Positions 53,140 to 64,000 of a stretch of 64,000 nt of DNA are shown here, one piece after another. The translations under genes were made by a program, and so were the position numbers. Each line of letters opens with the position of its first letter. The first letter of the stretch is position 1. Source of the stretch: Microstegium vimineum (taxonomy: Eukaryota; Streptophyta; Magnoliopsida; Poales; Poaceae); assembly GCA_022036555.1 (NCBI GenBank), contig CM039129.1, positions 36,424,051-36,488,050 of the forward strand, read 5' to 3'. The notes below the pieces were generated by a model. The model was not told the origin of the DNA and searched no databases. It saw nothing but the letters and a program-made list of their open reading frames with translations.

Positions 53140-53230
53140 CAACGGTCCAGATTTGATTTAAGATATTACCTCCTGGGAGGTAACCGGTCCAGATTTGATT
53201 TAAGATATTACCTCCTGAGAGGTAACCGGA
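53140..53230 (+). repeat. 42-bp direct repeat, two copies
   Basis: GGTCCAGATTTGATTTAAGA followed by TATTACCTCC and GAGGTAACC occurs twice in tandem. Each copy ends in a short palindrome (TACCTCCTGGGAGGTA and the variant TACCTCCTGAGAGGTA). May be the edge of an unclassified element containing the minisatellite. Confidence 0.75.
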
Positions 53231-53502
53231 GTACCTGAGCATTGACCAAAATTCCTATATTTAACACTCAGTACATATATGTTAGGTATTCAGTTCAGCA
53301 GAGATGCTAGTTTTTGTGTGACTAGTTTTCGGATCGTTGAAAAATAATTCTAGCTAAGGATAAAGTGGTAGAACTGGAATCTATATGATTTGAATGTCAC
53401 ATGTTATATACCACATGGTTGTTAAGAGTCACACAGCTCCCATGCATATAGCCTTTTAGTTTTCGTATTGGTCGATATCTAGAACATTTTGTTGTTTGCA
53501 CC

Positions 53503-55248
53503 TTTTTTTTTCGAAAGGACCGCAAAAGCTTTGCCGTGATTTCTATTAGACCAATAAAAGAAAAGGCAAGTATCAGCCCAGTTTTTTTGACCGGAAACCG
53601 GGTCAGAAAAAACATACAAATGTGGAGGGTACCCTACTCAACCTACACACCTAGGTACCAAGTCAACTCAACTCGCGCCACAATTAGCGCCCACTCAACT
53701 CCTTGCTTTGTCGGATTGGGACATCGACACAAACCTCTACCACTACCACAACCCACATGTCACAGTAATGGAAACGACGAGCCAAGCCCTACCACGAGAC
53801 ATCCCGACCAAGTCCAACTCCACAACGACGCCTTCAAGAAGTTTACAACGTCCGAGCGTCGCCGTCGCTCGTCCGAGGACAGGGTTTTCACCCGTGGAGA
53901 GTGCACGTGGTGCGACACCCTCACCAGGGAGAACGACATCCGCAGGTGTCGTCGTCCCCAGGCTTTCGCCCAAATTACCCACAGCACGGACATCGGTCAA
54001 GATGTCGGGACCCCGCCAGACCAGAGTCGTCGTTGCCAAACCTGCTGAAGCCTCACCGGAGAGATCGACGTGCCGACCACGCAAGTAGCCGCAAAGCTGC
54101 GCCAGCACCCCGCCAATCAGACGACATGCGAAGACTGGCCTCCCGCTGCCGTGCACGTCCACCAACCGCACCACACACCGCCGCGCACGACCATTGAAGC
54201 CATCGCCGACCCGCCCCGAAGGTACCGGATCTGGGGCAGGGCCCCAGACCAGTGCCCCCAAAGACACCTAGGCCTCCGTCCTCACAGCAACCACCCTGCG
54301 ACGGCAGTCGAGGCCAAGAGGGGAGGGACGACATAAACGAGGACCGCCCCCCAACGCCAGCAAGCACCCCAGCCACCGCCACCGAGAGGCCACCATCAAG
54401 AAGGAGGGGTAGACAGAGAGGGGGGGAGCCCCTCCGCTGACACCTGCGTCCGCCGGTGAGCCTCGACGGAGTAGGATACCTTCACCAGGCCCGGTACCGC
54501 AGCAGCACCACCACGACACCGCAAACGAGCCCCAGCCATGGCCGGTCACGCCACCGCAGCGCCGCCGAAGAAGGAACCGCACCACCGTCGGCGACCATCC
54601 GACGCAGATCAACGCCCCTGCCTTACGCCGCTTAGCTGCACGTGGGCACAACACTAACCACCTCCACCAACGCGCACCACACACCACCAGCCCCCGATCG
54701 CCGCACCACAAACGGCCGCCGCCGACCGGATCCGACCGGCCCGCGTGCAGCTCCGGCTCCCAAACACTGAGCCGCCCAAGAAGAGCAGCACGCCGGATCT
54801 GTGCCCAGGGGCACCAAATCCAGCCATGGACCACCAGACCGATGGCCAGAGCCGTCGTCGTCGCCGCTGGACCTGCTGGCCGGATCTGCGCCCAGGGGCG
54901 CCGGACCTAGGCGTGACGCCAACCAGGCCACTCCTCCACCTCCACGCACGGAAACCGCGGCCGCTCCACCGCCGCCAAGCAGCCATCGCCCCGCCTAGCT
55001 CCACCGCGCGCGCTGCATCCGTTGTTATGGCCGTCGCGTCCCGCCCCGCACGGAGGAGCACGCCTTGCCGGGAAGAGGGCCTCGCCGCCACCCTCCTAGG
55101 GGTCGCGCGGGCCTCCCGGCGACGGCGAGGGAGGGAAGGGAGGGAGAAGAGTTGACGGCGGCGGCTAGGGTTTCCGCCCCCGTGTCGCCCGTGCGGGGAC
55201 GACGCGGGGGGAAGCAGGTAATCCTGTCGAGCTACTTCTTGGGTCTTC
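53503..55248 (-). mobile_element. LINE-like insertion without an evident ORF2
   Basis: The left edge is a T run (poly-A of a minus-strand element) preceded by GTTGTTTGCACC (53491-53502). At the right, CTTGTTTGCATC appears at about 55248-55259, giving a 9-12 bp candidate TSD. The 3' end text (minus: GCAAAGCTTTTGCGGTCC then TTTCGAAAAA) is usual for plant L1-type elements, and the 5' end (minus: GCGGAAACCCTAGCCGCC) resembles their GC-rich leader. No reverse transcriptase is present. Long GC-driven frames in several phases lack recognised domains. Probably an internally deleted or non-autonomous derivative. Confidence 0.6.
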
Positions 55249-55259
55249 TTGTTTGCATC

Positions 55260-56338
55260 TTGAGTTGTAGTTTTTGGACTGATGCCTCTTCTTTGAAGAG
55301 GTATGAAGCCGGAACTTTTAATTTATCCAAAGCAAAAGGAGTTGCGCAGCGAATCATGTTTCCTTCTTTGTAAGATGCAGAACCCTGCATCCATGTTAAG
55401 CCTATTTTCTCTGAAAAAAGTATAATTTCAAGATAATTTTTCAAGGATGACATGCTGTTATGATGCCGTAGATTTTTCTGCATCTGAGCTCACGCTTTTC
55501 TCTCTTAATGTGCAGAATGAATGGCGTTCCGTGTGCTGCTGCTTATTAACCCTCTGAGGATTTAACGAATAACTAGGAATGAAGTTCTGAGCTTCTTTTG
55601 GTTCTGTATAAATATGTCATGACAACTTAGGAGCAGCATGACTAGTTTGTTACTCACATGAACTCTACCCTTCTTAATCTCTTGTCGTTTTATACTTCTG
55701 TTTGATGACTGAAGAGTGATGAGCAATATTTCGAACTACACATTGTACTATGTTGATGCCTTAATTATTAATTCAGTTCCAAAATTCCTGTGTTGCATGT
55801 TAATTCAGTTCCAAAATGCCTGTGTTGCATGTTCTGCGCTCCTGCTGTTGTGTGGTGCGGCACTACGAAATTACTCCACCCTTTGCATTCAGCTGCCCAA
55901 GCAGGTTCTGAAGCCACCAGGTTCAGAAACAACCAAAACCACAATCAGGCATGAGAAAATCTTCGGGGGGAAAACAGCACCAGTTGTATTGTATTGCATG
56001 CAAGAGATTCAGTTAGATTCCATAATTAGCAGTGCCGGCCACGCGCCTAATTAACCGCCGTGGCAAATTAAGCCGCTGGACCGTCTATCTGTGGATGGAA
56101 ACATCCTTGGCAGAATCACACAATCATCATCAAGAATGCGAACGAATCGAGGCGAATCCGCGTCGCCGATCCAGTATCACCGGCGATCGCGCGATGCGCT
56201 GGTGGCGATCGGCAGCCAGCGGCGCCATGGATTGAAGTTGGCGCGGCCGCCGCGGATCCACATTCGGCAACGTGTAGTAACCGTTCGTCCTACAGCTTCT
56301 TCTCCGCCGGCTCGAACACGGCGGTGAGGTCACGCGCG
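55260..56338. other. Intergenic DNA upstream of the GT47 gene
   Basis: AT-rich left part without a recognised gene. A tandem 33-bp duplication (TTAATTCAGTTCCAAAAT then CCTGTGTTGCATGT) lies at about 55768-55833. From 56040 GC rises toward the GT47 start. Promoter elements are not clear. Confidence 0.4.
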
Positions 56339-58051
56339 ATGGCGGGCGTCCAAGCATCGGCGGTGCTCCGGGCCGGCAGGTGGCTCCTGCCGCTCGCCGT
56401 CCCGGCGTGCTGCGTCGTGTGGATGCTCCTCGTCTTCTCGCCTCCGATGCCCGTCCACCGCCAGAGTTTCCACGTGGCCGTTGGGGAGACCGTTGGCGCG
56501 ATGGAGCGTCGGGGCACGCCACCGGTGCCCGAGCGTGAAGATGTCGTAGTACACGAGTCACCGCCGCCGTCGGAGCGTGGAGCAAGAACAAAAACGCCAC
56601 CGTCGTCGCCGCCACCGGCGCCGGAGAGCGAAGAGACCACTGACACGTCTCCGCCGCCGCCGGAACGCCGGCAGCCCAAACAACCGCTGCCGCCGGAGCG
56701 TGAACGGATCCATGACGCGTCACAGCCGCCGCCACCGCCAGTGCGGCAATCAAGAACAGAGGTTCCACCTACGCCACCGCCACCGCCGCTGCCAGCCGTG
56801 GCCGACCGGTACATCTACGTCCAGGACCTGCCAAGGCGGTTCAACGCCGACCTGCTCCGCGACTGCCGGTCACTCTCGGAGTGGACGGACATGCGCAGGC
56901 ACGTCACCAACGCGGGAATGGGCCCACGTCTGACGCGCACGGGCGGCGTGCTCCCACCCACAGGCTGGTACGACACGAACCAGTTCACCCTCGAGGTCAT
57001 CTTCCACAACCGGATGCAGCAGTACGGCTGTCTGACCACGGACGCCACCCTTGCCGCGGCCGTGTACGTGCCCTACTACGCGGGGCTCGACGTGGGCCGG
57101 CACCTATGGGGGTTCAGCAACGACGTGCGCGACGCGCTCGCCGAGGACCTCGTGAGCTGGCTCCGGTCGTCGCACGCGTGGACGGCGCACGGCGGGCGGG
57201 ACCACTTCCTCGTCGGCGGGCGCATCGCGTGGGACCTCCGGCGCGAGGACGACGGCGGCAGCGAGTGGGGTAGCCACCTGCTGTTCCTCCCGGAGGCGAG
57301 GAACATGACGGCGCTCGTGCTCGAGTCCGGCCCGTGGCACGTCGGCGACGTCGGCGTGCCGTACCCGACCTACTTCCACCCGTCGCGCCGCGCCGAGGTG
57401 GCGTCCTGGCAGCGGACGCTCCGGCGCGCGCGGCGGCCCTGGCTGTTCGCGTTCGTCGGCGCGCGGCGGGCCGGCGGCGACGGCACCCTGCGCGACACCG
57501 TGATCGACCAGTTCGCGCGGTCCCGGCGGTGCGGGCTGCTGCAGTGTGGACGCGGGCGGCGGAAGGACTGCTACGCTCCCGGTAACGTCATGCGGCATCT
57601 CAAGAGCGCCGACTTCTGCCTGCAGCCGCCGGGGGACTCGTAAACGCGGCGGTCGGCGTTCGACGCCATGCTCGCCGGCTGCGTGCCGGTGTTCTTCCAC
57701 CCCGGTTCAGCTTACACGCAGTACAGGTGGCACCTGCCGGCCGACCACACCAGGTACTCGGTGCTCGTGCCGGGGGACAGCGTGCGCAACGGCACCGTGC
57801 GCGTGGAGGACGCGCTCCGGCGGTTCGGCCGGGCAGAGGTGGCGGCGATGAGGGAGCAGGTGATCCGGATGATACCCGGCATCGTGTACAGGGACCCGAG
57901 GGCTCCGTCTGCTGGTGTGGAGTTCAGGGACGCCTTTGATGTGGCGGTCGACGGCTTAATCAGGAGGGTCAGCAGGATCAAGCGGGGGCTGCCTCCATGG
58001 CAGGACGACGACGACCGGCGCTGGTGGGATGGCTACTTCGACATGCGGTGA
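56339..58051 (+). pseudogene. GT47 exostosin-family glycosyltransferase with in-frame stop (Y435*-type)
   Basis: A single exon of 571 codons, open throughout except for TAA at codon 435 (57641-57643). Family: exostosin-like GT47, closest in layout to the MUR3/KATAMARI-type xyloglucan galactosyltransferase clade of the Golgi. Residues about 12-32 form a signal anchor (RWLLPLAVPACCVVWMLLVF). Residues about 60-155 are a Pro/Arg-rich stem. The catalytic part starts near 160 (RYIYVQDLPRRFNADLL), includes NQFTLEVIFHNRM, YVPYYAGLD and LFLPEARNMTALVLES, and ends around the nucleotide-sugar region (FCLQPPGDS stop TRRSAFDAMLAGCVPVFF). The family usually has an aromatic residue between DS and TRRS, so TAC/TAT to TAA is the simplest history. 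The 135 codons after the stop are intact. Start at 56339 is the first ATG in this frame. Confidence 0.9.
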
Positions 58052-58334
58052 TCTTAGGCTGCTCAATCGCTCATGCACACTGCTCTTGCTTTTGGACTGA
58101 ATTTCTAGGCAAAGAGATGAAATTACTTTGGCCAGCTGTTGACCGTCACCATTTTCGGTTTAGCTCATAGATAGAATCATAGAAACAGAACCATCACTTC
58201 CTTATATCCACAGGCAAAGCTTCTCTGATTTCACATTTTCACCATAATATTGAAAAAAAAACAGGTTTCAACTTTTCATATAGCTCTCTCTTTGCAACTT
58301 CCAACAGGAAATTATAGTTAACATGTTGAAACAA

Positions 58335-59801
58335 GGGGTTTTTCTCTGCGTGCCATTAAAAAAGATGGTGCCAGCCCCATGCCATAAAAAGATGGTTCGG
58401 ACCTGTGTGCATGACGTTTATCTCTTTTGCCCTCCAAGTCATTCCATCCATTTTCCCTACTAACTGTGTCAACCGGCGCTGAGAAAAGACTTAAATGCCC
58501 TCACACCTCACACGCACGCGCACGAACAGCACAGCCCCAACGCCGCCCCACTCCGGCGCCAGCAGCTCCCGTCCTCCACGCCGGCAGCCCTGCCCCGCCC
58601 ATCCCCGGCAGCGCCCCACCCCGCCCCACGGACGAGCGGGCCCTCCCCGCCGCACGCGCCCCAGTCGTCCCGCGCGCGCCTCACCCGTCCCCGTCCCCGG
58701 CGCTCCCCGCCCTGCGGACGCGCGGGCCATCCCAAGCGCCGCCAGCGGCCCTCCCAGCCCCGCGGACGCGCGCGGGCCGCGCGCGCCCCGCCCGTCCCCG
58801 TCCCCGGCGCTCCCCGCCCCGCGGACGCGCGGACAGCGGCTCGTAGAAGCGCTCGATGAGCGACACGACGGTGCTCTTGCCGGACCCGCTCCCGCCGACG
58901 AGAGCGACGACCTTTCCGGCCGGGAAGTCCAAGCTCAACCTGTCGAGGATGACAACGTCCGGACGTGGCGGGTAGCTGAAGTGGGAACTGGATGTGCCCG
59001 TGGACCGCCGGCAGCGTGCGGCCGGTCTTGGAGCTCGCCTTGTTCACGGTGCTCCTCTCGATCATCTGGAAGATCGGGTACGCCGATGGCCCGCAGGAAC
59101 GTCGAGATGTTTGGCGCCGCCTGGGCCTGACCGAGCGACCTACCATCCAGTCACACGCGCATAAGAATTTTTTCCAATTACTAATTGCTTGACGTCGTAG
59201 ACCGGGCAAGAAAGAAGGACATGGATTTATTAAACTCTGTGCACTCACAGGCCAGCAATGACGACGTTGAGCATGTTGGTGAAGGACTCGCCGCCGTTGG
59301 AAATCCGCTTGTGGACGACGACGCCATGGAGCCGAGGCCGAGGCCCTTGGCGAGGCCGCCCCGCCGTCAGCTCGACGTGTCCGCCCCACGCCGCCCCACG
59401 GGCAGCTCGCCGCGGATGCCCCACGCGCGGCCCGCCCCGACGCCCCAAGCCGCGTCGCAGCCCGCGCCGCGGACGCCCACGCCGCCCGACGACCCTCGCG
59501 CACGCGCCTGTGCGGCTCCTTGCCCGCGGCTGCCCGCAGGAGCAAGCCTGTCGTTGACGGGCGGAGCCGAGGCGCCTCGCGAGCCTGGGCACCTGGCTGG
59601 GTTGCTGTTGGCCAGCACTATGGACATTTTCCCTGCCCGGTCCCACGTGTCAGAGCTGCTAAACGGTGGAAATTTAACTGAATAAAGACGGAATATCGTG
59701 GAGGATAAAAAAGATAAACGTCATGGCACAGGTCCGAACCATCTTTTTAGTGGTATGAGGGTTGACACCATCTTTTTTAATGACACACAGGGAAACACCC
59801 C
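58335..59801. mobile_element. Mutator-like Pack-MULE carrying an ABCB gene fragment
   Basis: A 1467-bp element with inverted terminal repeats of about 110 bp: left GGGGTTTTTCTCTGCGTGCC, right (inverted) GGGGTGTTTCCCTGTGTGTC, then shared GATGGTTCGGACCTGTG and ATGACGTTTATCT on both sides. It is flanked by the 9-bp duplication TTGAAACAA (58326-58334 and 59802-59810), diagnostic for Mutator-type transposition. There is no transposase. The GC-rich interior contains captured host DNA (next entry) and a duplicated GC-rich phrase (CCGTCCCCGTCCCCGGCGCT at about 58678 and 58794). Confidence 0.92.
58830..59300 (-). pseudogene. Captured ABCB (MDR-type) transporter fragment
   Basis: The minus strand encodes pieces of an ABCB half: ESFTNMLNVVIAGL, then an intron (GTGAGT near 59250 to TAG near 59142), then SLGQA...[24 protein letters not shown] and, in another frame after small indels, [20 protein letters not shown] with Walker [10 protein letters not shown] and the following [10 protein letters not shown]. 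The retained intron shows capture from genomic DNA rather than from mRNA. It is a fragment of one nucleotide-binding domain and its preceding linker, with frameshifts; it cannot make a transporter. Confidence 0.85.
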
Positions 59802-59810
59802 TTGAAACAA

Positions 59811-60242
59811 CTCTTCTTTCCAAAGAGCCCACATCACATTATTCTGGCTATGTTCACAAAAGTGAAAATCAAAGTCATTCAAATATAGCTTGGTAGATTC
59901 ACAGTAATTAAAGCATTAACTAGTTGATGAAAATGAAAATGGTTTCAAAAAAGCAAATCATACGAAAACTATGATTCTGAAGCATAAGTGATACAGTGCA
60001 ACGCAGACCAAACCTCTTTTTCTCTCTTAATTGAGCGGTGCAGAGCTCTTGCCTTTACTTTCAAAAAACGCACAGACCAAACATACTGAACAAAATACAG
60101 ATTTTAAATCGCCGGTAACTGGAACTAGCTGGGTGCATTTTGAAAATTCAACATACTTTAAATGTCGTCATCCAGCAACAAACTTTGGTTCATCTTAACC
60201 ATAAGATAGAGAAGAGCCAAACATACCAAATTTAGACATCAG

Positions 60243-60306
<64 letters not shown>

Positions 60307-60837
60307 AAAGGAGGGAATTGTAAGCACCGCAACCACAAAATTGAAGCAGGAAGAGGCAAAAATACCAAATTAGACATCAGGACATTATAATGAGGGTATT
60401 GTAAGCACCGCAACCCCTGAGGTGAAGCTTAAAAGATCCATCATAGATACTAGTAGTACTTAGAAACTACTCACAGATTTACTGAGAAAAGTGCCATAAC
60501 AGAGATGAGGGGCTTTACATGGTATATTACTGAGAGCTTGCCAATGCTAGACCATAAGAAGCTCACAGAAGCAGAAATAGCAATAGCGTACGAATCGAGC
60601 ATGTCTGACAAGGTGTTTCTAAGGAAGAACACAAGGGAGCAAAAGAGAGCACCTCAGGCTCAAAAGGGCGAGGGCGCCTATACTACTGCCAAAATAGCCT
60701 GTTAGCTGCATCCCACAAGTGTGGCAAAACCGAGCGAGAGCATATCAGATCTCTCCTTCAGGTTGTAGGACTGCTTGCTTTATTCTATGCCTTAGTGTGC
60801 TTAGTAATACTACTGTGTATTAGGGAGGTAAGTGTTG
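59811..60837. other. Intergenic DNA and 3' UTR of the minus-strand gene
   Basis: Contains a TA microsatellite (60248-60302) inside an imperfect duplication (next entry). The last few hundred bases are probably the 3' UTR of the minus-strand gene ending at 60838. No gene recognised. Confidence 0.45.
60210..60415 (+). repeat. Imperfect duplication with a TA microsatellite
   Basis: Phrases CATACCAAATTTAGACATCA then GGGACAT, and GTAAGCACCGCAACCAC, in the left copy match AATACCAAATTAGACATCAGG then ACAT, and GTAAGCACCGCAACCCC, in the right copy. Only the left copy carries the long TA run (60248-60302). Confidence 0.75.
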
Positions 60838-63800
60838 TCAAACGATCTTAAAGTGCTCAACCATGCACCCACAGGTGGTGCAGGTCTTCAGTACTGTTAC
60901 TGAGGCAAGGAAGCATCCCCGGCAAGCGATGGTGTGCATACATGGTGAGCATCTGACGATTGCCTCAGCTCCACGGCAGACGACCATCAACTGGCACCTT
61001 TGATCTAAAGCGTGCTGCGTGAGCCCCTACAAATTCATCAACTGGTCAGACCAATCCAACTCATGTAGAAACAAAATTTCAAACAGTCTACAAATGATAT
61101 AAACTATTTCTTGGCAAGAGGGCGTTAAAGGCAATTCTAAGTGTTTGAAGAATATTCATTACCATGTATCTGTATGTTGCATCCACTGCAGGGGATGACC
61201 TGACTCCACTTACAGAAGCGCCACAAACCATACATGTTCTGACATTGCACCTCATCATGCAGGCAACACAGATCTTATGAAGGCAGGGGACAAGCTGCAT
61301 CCCAGCTTCACAAGATCGACATATGATGCAGCAGTCACTCCTGGGATATGGAGTCTGAAGTAGAAACAACAATATTAGTACAACATTATTCTGAACTTAA
61401 CCAACATAATAAACATTGCAAGTTTGCAAGCAGGCAGCTCTTACCAGGTACTTGTCCCATTGAGACTGGAAGAAAGAGAATCTCATTTCACTCTCACAGC
61501 TGCTGGGAGTAACTGCTGGCCTTTCAAAAGGACGATCAAGGAAGCATGCTGAAGGCCTCGACTCGATCAACTCAAGCTTTCTTGAAGGTCCAAACTCAAG
61601 CAAATTAGGCTTCGTTATAGGTCCAGATTCATTCTTTTGAGGAAGAAACCCAGACTGAATCAAATTGGGCCTTGCAGGTACACACTCAACCAAATCAGGC
61701 TTTCTTGGAGGTGCAGATTCAATTAGATCAGGCTTTCTTGGAGGTATAGATTCAATCAGATCAAGCTTTGTAGTACTGACAGGAATATCATCCAGTAAGC
61801 TACCATTGTCAGAGGAACTTTCATCCAGCTGGCTTTCAGCACTGCTCCTGCTGCTCTCATGGCCATGCTGACTCTGAACACAAGTCTCACTGCATGCGTC
61901 ATCAACTTGCTGGGTCTGAACATTGATCTCACTGAATGCATCATCACCCTGCTGGCTATCAGTGTTATGTGGGGAGTCATCCGCGATGTTGGCATTAAGC
62001 GGTGATCTTGGGGAGTGATGATCTGACACTGATTCCGCAAGCTCGTCATGATCAAAGGAGCAAGGCTCTAGCAAGGGTACATACTTTGGTCGTGAGAATG
62101 GTGGAAGGAGGACCATGTGTGTTGCAGGACCACTTCCAACAGGAACTACACACATTCTGCAGATGCCAGGGAGGGAGCGCATAAAGTCACTTAGCTTAGG
62201 ATAACCAAGTGTGGTGTGATCAAGCTCCATCCTGCAAGTTGCTCTGAAATCACCCTTCAGAGAGCTCAACGGATACCTCTCTCCTACAAGTCGCGCTGTT
62301 TCATCCTCAAGAAATCCTGGCAACCACTTCCTGAATATAAAGAACCAAGATGGCAGGCACTTTTCTGGCAATGGTCGCCGCTTCTGGAGGTTGTGTTCCT
62401 CAGTCAGTTCACCATCCTGCAACCTGTGGACCTTTGGGCGCTCCTTGATGAATTGCCTCAAAGAAGTATATCTTTGGTCTTCTAAAGGCAAGTATGCTCT
62501 AGCAACAGCATCCTTTACCTCCACTCTCTTCCCAAGCATGTAAACATGATGAGCTTCCTTTGCACTTATCATATCCTCCTCTCTCTCAAATTTTACAAAG
62601 CCAAAACCTCGAGACTGAACTCGGTTGCCAATTGGTATCCCGATGACTACTGCTTCCTCCACAGGACCAAACTCAGCATTGAAGAATTCAATAAGGTACT
62701 CTGTCAGAAAGGAACAAAGAAAGTTAGACGTGTGTACTAGTTTATATTTGTTAACCACCAAACAGTGCAGCATTTATGAAGTTTTACCAGAGTCTACTGA
62801 AGGTGGGAGGCCCCCAACAAAAATTTTGCGAGTGTAGTCATGCTTTGGCCAATGATTGTTCTGAAAAAGAATGTAATATAAGATGCAAACTAAACAAAAA
62901 AGCAAGTATTGACAGATATAGGGATGTATGCTTAACTTACCCGAGGCACAAACTTTGAACCTTGTGCTTGTTTTGCAACATATTGGCTCTTACTCTTAGG
63001 CCCTTGTGCAGAACGATTACTGGACCGGAAATCACGTTGGCCTACTGATGTCGTCTTAAGCCCAGTGTAGCTGCAGAAAAATTCAAAGCAATTACATGTG
63101 AGAAGTAAAGATGTTATATAATTCAAGTAATCATTTAGAATAGCTGTTATGAAGTAATATCATGTAGTGTATACCAGACATACCTTTCATCACAGTAATC
63201 CTTATCAAGATCGTCAAATTCATCACCAAAAAGCTCTTTGTAAATTTCCTTTCTCATCATACGATTCTTTTGAGGCGAGGTATGGTTCCCTGAAGCTAGA
63301 ACACATTTCTGTTAAAATTGAAATTTCTAGATGTCCACAGTTATTTAGTAACAGCAACAGAAATATAGCCAATCTATATGCAATTTAATTAATTAAACTC
63401 CTGGCTTGTCCATTACAGCTGCAGAGGTCAAATAAACTAAAAGAAAGAAATGGAAGCAGATGTCGGTATCTAACTTACATGACAACACATTTGCAGAGCT
63501 AAGAATGAAACGCATGTCCTGGGATGTTGCCACGTCAATTGGTCTTTGCTTTCTGTTCATGTCAAATAATTGCAGAATGTTAAGTGCAGCAGACTACAAA
63601 CTAAATCATTATTTCTATTTTCATTTTGCAACTTATTCTTTGTAATTCAATTAACTGACTGTCCAATGAAGATTTACGCACCTCAGGTTCCGGGCTTTGG
63701 TATCAGCCCCAAAACGCAAAAGAAGTTTTGCACAATCCACAGAACCATTCTTCACTGCAAAGAATAATGGGGTTTCTTTGGTCTTGGTAGGTATATCAAC

Positions 63801-64000
63801 ACAATCTTGGGCATGAAGCAGAAGTGACTTTCGAAGCAAAAAATAAAATAAAACCAATTAGTCACTCATACCTCGCAACAGAGTAATTAGAAAAGTAAGT
63901 AGCATGAGGATACCTGAAGAGCTTTGTAATTGCCCTTAGCTGCAGCGCTGTGTACTGGTGTGAGTCCTAATTTGTTCCCCTGGAAAACTTTTGCACCATT
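60838..64000 (-). CDS. Ankyrin-RRM-LOTUS-RING protein (partial, 5' end outside window)
   Basis: Minus-strand gene, exons from the 5' side: 63914-64000 (partial), 63682-63827, 63479-63552, 63184-63295, 62941-63070, 62788-62860, 61445-62700, 61163-61354 and 60838-61026. All have GT-AG introns in matching phases; 752 residues are visible. Order of domains: ankyrin repeats (LGLTPVHSAAAKGNYKALQ; KETPLFFAVKNGSVDCAKLL) ending about residue 95; an acidic/basic linker; an RRM at about 190-265 (RNP2 KIFVGGLP, RNP1 SRGFGFVKF); a LOTUS/OST-HTH-like segment (LKGDFRATCRMEL, GYPKLSDFMRSLPGICRM); a repetitive DLIES/P-rich stretch; then a C3HC4 RING (CCIICRSCEAG, PCLHKICVACMMRC) and a second RING-like unit in the last exon (CSPCMHTIACRGC, TCTTCG). 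Suggests an RNA-binding E3 ubiquitin ligase; not demonstrated. Where the gene starts beyond 64000 is unknown. Confidence 0.9.

Noticed and set aside
52153..53238. Long open frames (361, 271 and 211 codons) in three phases
   Set aside because: All overlap the same GC-rich minisatellite; openness in every frame shows they come from composition, and none has a recognisable domain.
53536..55155. Many long frames on both strands at 53.5-55.2 kb
   Set aside because: GC-rich LINE-like leader DNA; frames overlap in several phases without domains.
58508..59545. 345-codon minus-strand frame in the Pack-MULE
   Set aside because: A patchwork of GC-rich filler, intron and out-of-frame ABCB sequence; not a plausible protein.

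Overview
This is nuclear DNA from a grass (Poaceae), most consistent with Oryza or a close relative. The genes are split by GT-AG introns and have GC-rich exon starts. Most of the remaining DNA is nested LTR retrotransposons, LINEs, a Pack-MULE and MITEs. There are no bacterial operons, rRNA, tRNA or CRISPR arrays. All coordinates were worked out by eye, and exon models rest on splice-site phase and family resemblance.

Left arm (1-20.4 kb). An intronless mTERF-family organelle gene (1020-1991, +) is followed by a LINE that carries a second LINE inserted inside it (4054-6671). Next comes a small three-exon gene (7473-8090, +) whose predicted 81-residue product looks like a PSY-type tyrosine-sulfated peptide precursor; this is the likeliest overlooked gene in the window. 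A repeat-rich stretch follows: a 65-bp tandem repeat inside a larger duplication, then about 1 kb of T-rich low-complexity DNA. A seven-coding-exon gene (14368-18516, +) encodes a coiled-coil plus XH-domain protein related to the IDN2/FDM factors of RNA-directed DNA methylation, but without the XS part.

Centre (20.4-51.4 kb). A partial copy of the XH gene's intron 1/exon 2 lies at 20.06-20.44 kb and a decayed XH paralogue at 51.40-51.96 kb. Between them is about 31 kb of transposon DNA with up to five insertion layers. A copia remnant (-) holds a 1.9-kb solo LTR and a 4.1-kb solo LTR. The 4.1-kb LTR is split by a gypsy element (27710-49293, TSD GTGCT). The gypsy 3' LTR is split by a pol-less element on the minus strand (35289-48159). 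One LTR of that element is split by a 3.5-kb solo LTR (44553-48070, TSD ACCAA). Target-site duplications support most layers.

Right arm (52-64 kb). This holds a GC-rich minisatellite and a LINE-like insertion without an evident ORF2. A GT47 exostosin-family glycosyltransferase gene (56339-58051, +) is interrupted by one in-frame TAA at codon 435. A Mutator-type Pack-MULE (58335-59801, 9-bp TSD) carries an intron-containing fragment of an ABCB transporter gene. A minus-strand gene (60838 to beyond 64000) encodes ankyrin repeats, an RRM, a LOTUS/OST-HTH-like region and two RING fingers.

The genes do not form a pathway. The shared theme is repeated insertion and duplication around a few single-copy genes, with the XH gene family as the locus most affected.
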